This document shows positions 63,839 through 64,000 of a stretch of 64,000 nucleotides of DNA, piece after piece. A program made the translations under genes and the position numbers. Position 1 is the first letter of the stretch. Every line of letters starts with the position of its first letter. The DNA is from Takakia lepidozioides (taxonomy: Eukaryota > Streptophyta > Takakiopsida > Takakiales > Takakiaceae). The stretch spans positions 620,001 to 684,000 of the forward strand of contig CM060731.1 of NCBI GenBank assembly GCA_030704615.1, given 5' to 3'. The notes beneath the pieces were generated by a model that worked only from the letters and a program-made list of their open reading frames with translations, did not search any database and was not told where the DNA came from.

Positions 63839-64000
63839 TACCCACCAAACCCCCTTGCATTATTCGCTACATCTTAATGTTGTCCCCCCTTCTCTATAAT
63901 TATATTGTTGCATATTGCCCGTGTAGTCAGCCTGCTTTTGATTTCTTGCAATCAATCCAAGTTCTACTAACCCCAATCGATATAAGCAAACACGATACTA

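Overview
The window reads as nuclear DNA of a land plant. Genes have GT-AG introns and no operons. There is a PLS-class pentatricopeptide (PPR) protein ending in a DYW domain, a plant-type urease accessory protein UreF, a peroxisomal DHNA-CoA thioesterase ending in SKL, and the plant-type GH2 beta-galactosidase. The PPR style and the retroelement types suggest a seed-free plant (bryophyte, lycophyte or fern), but the species cannot be fixed from this sequence.

Left part (1-21107): a CACTA (En/Spm) DNA transposon whose transposase gene starts off the left edge. It carries a Ty3/gypsy chromovirus on the minus strand (3710-19330, TSD TATAG). That chromovirus is split in its reverse transcriptase gene by a second gypsy element (5507-16263, TSD CTTC). 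The innermost element encodes a C5-cytosine DNA methyltransferase in the same reading frame as its reverse transcriptase. The nest is therefore three levels deep.

Middle (21108-34994): a TTAA-flanked, piggyBac-like MITE, a truncated duplicate of UreF, a deletion derivative related to the methyltransferase retroelement, a second TTAA-type MITE, then a divergent gene pair: ureF (minus, single exon) and a DHNA-CoA thioesterase gene (plus, three exons). A minisatellite follows.

Right part (34995-64000): a complete, young chromovirus (34995-41955, TSD CATGG) inserted in the minisatellite; a third TTAA-type MITE (43003-43833); a DYW-type PPR gene with a frame-breaking deletion (45586-48766); a TIR MITE (49303-49955); a GH2 beta-galactosidase gene that can be assembled from 17 exons (50961-60237), with LINE fragments and inverted and direct repeats in its introns; and, just downstream, a complete 358-bp TRIM retrotransposon (60492-60849) whose LTRs each hold a full tRNA-like cloverleaf with Pol III A and B boxes. 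The last 3 kb has open frames that I could not assign.

The host genes do housekeeping work: urease maturation, phylloquinone synthesis, organelle RNA editing and sugar hydrolysis. Mobile DNA makes up well over half of the window. The two most notable items are the methyltransferase-bearing gypsy element and the TRIM with a tRNA-like gene in its LTRs.
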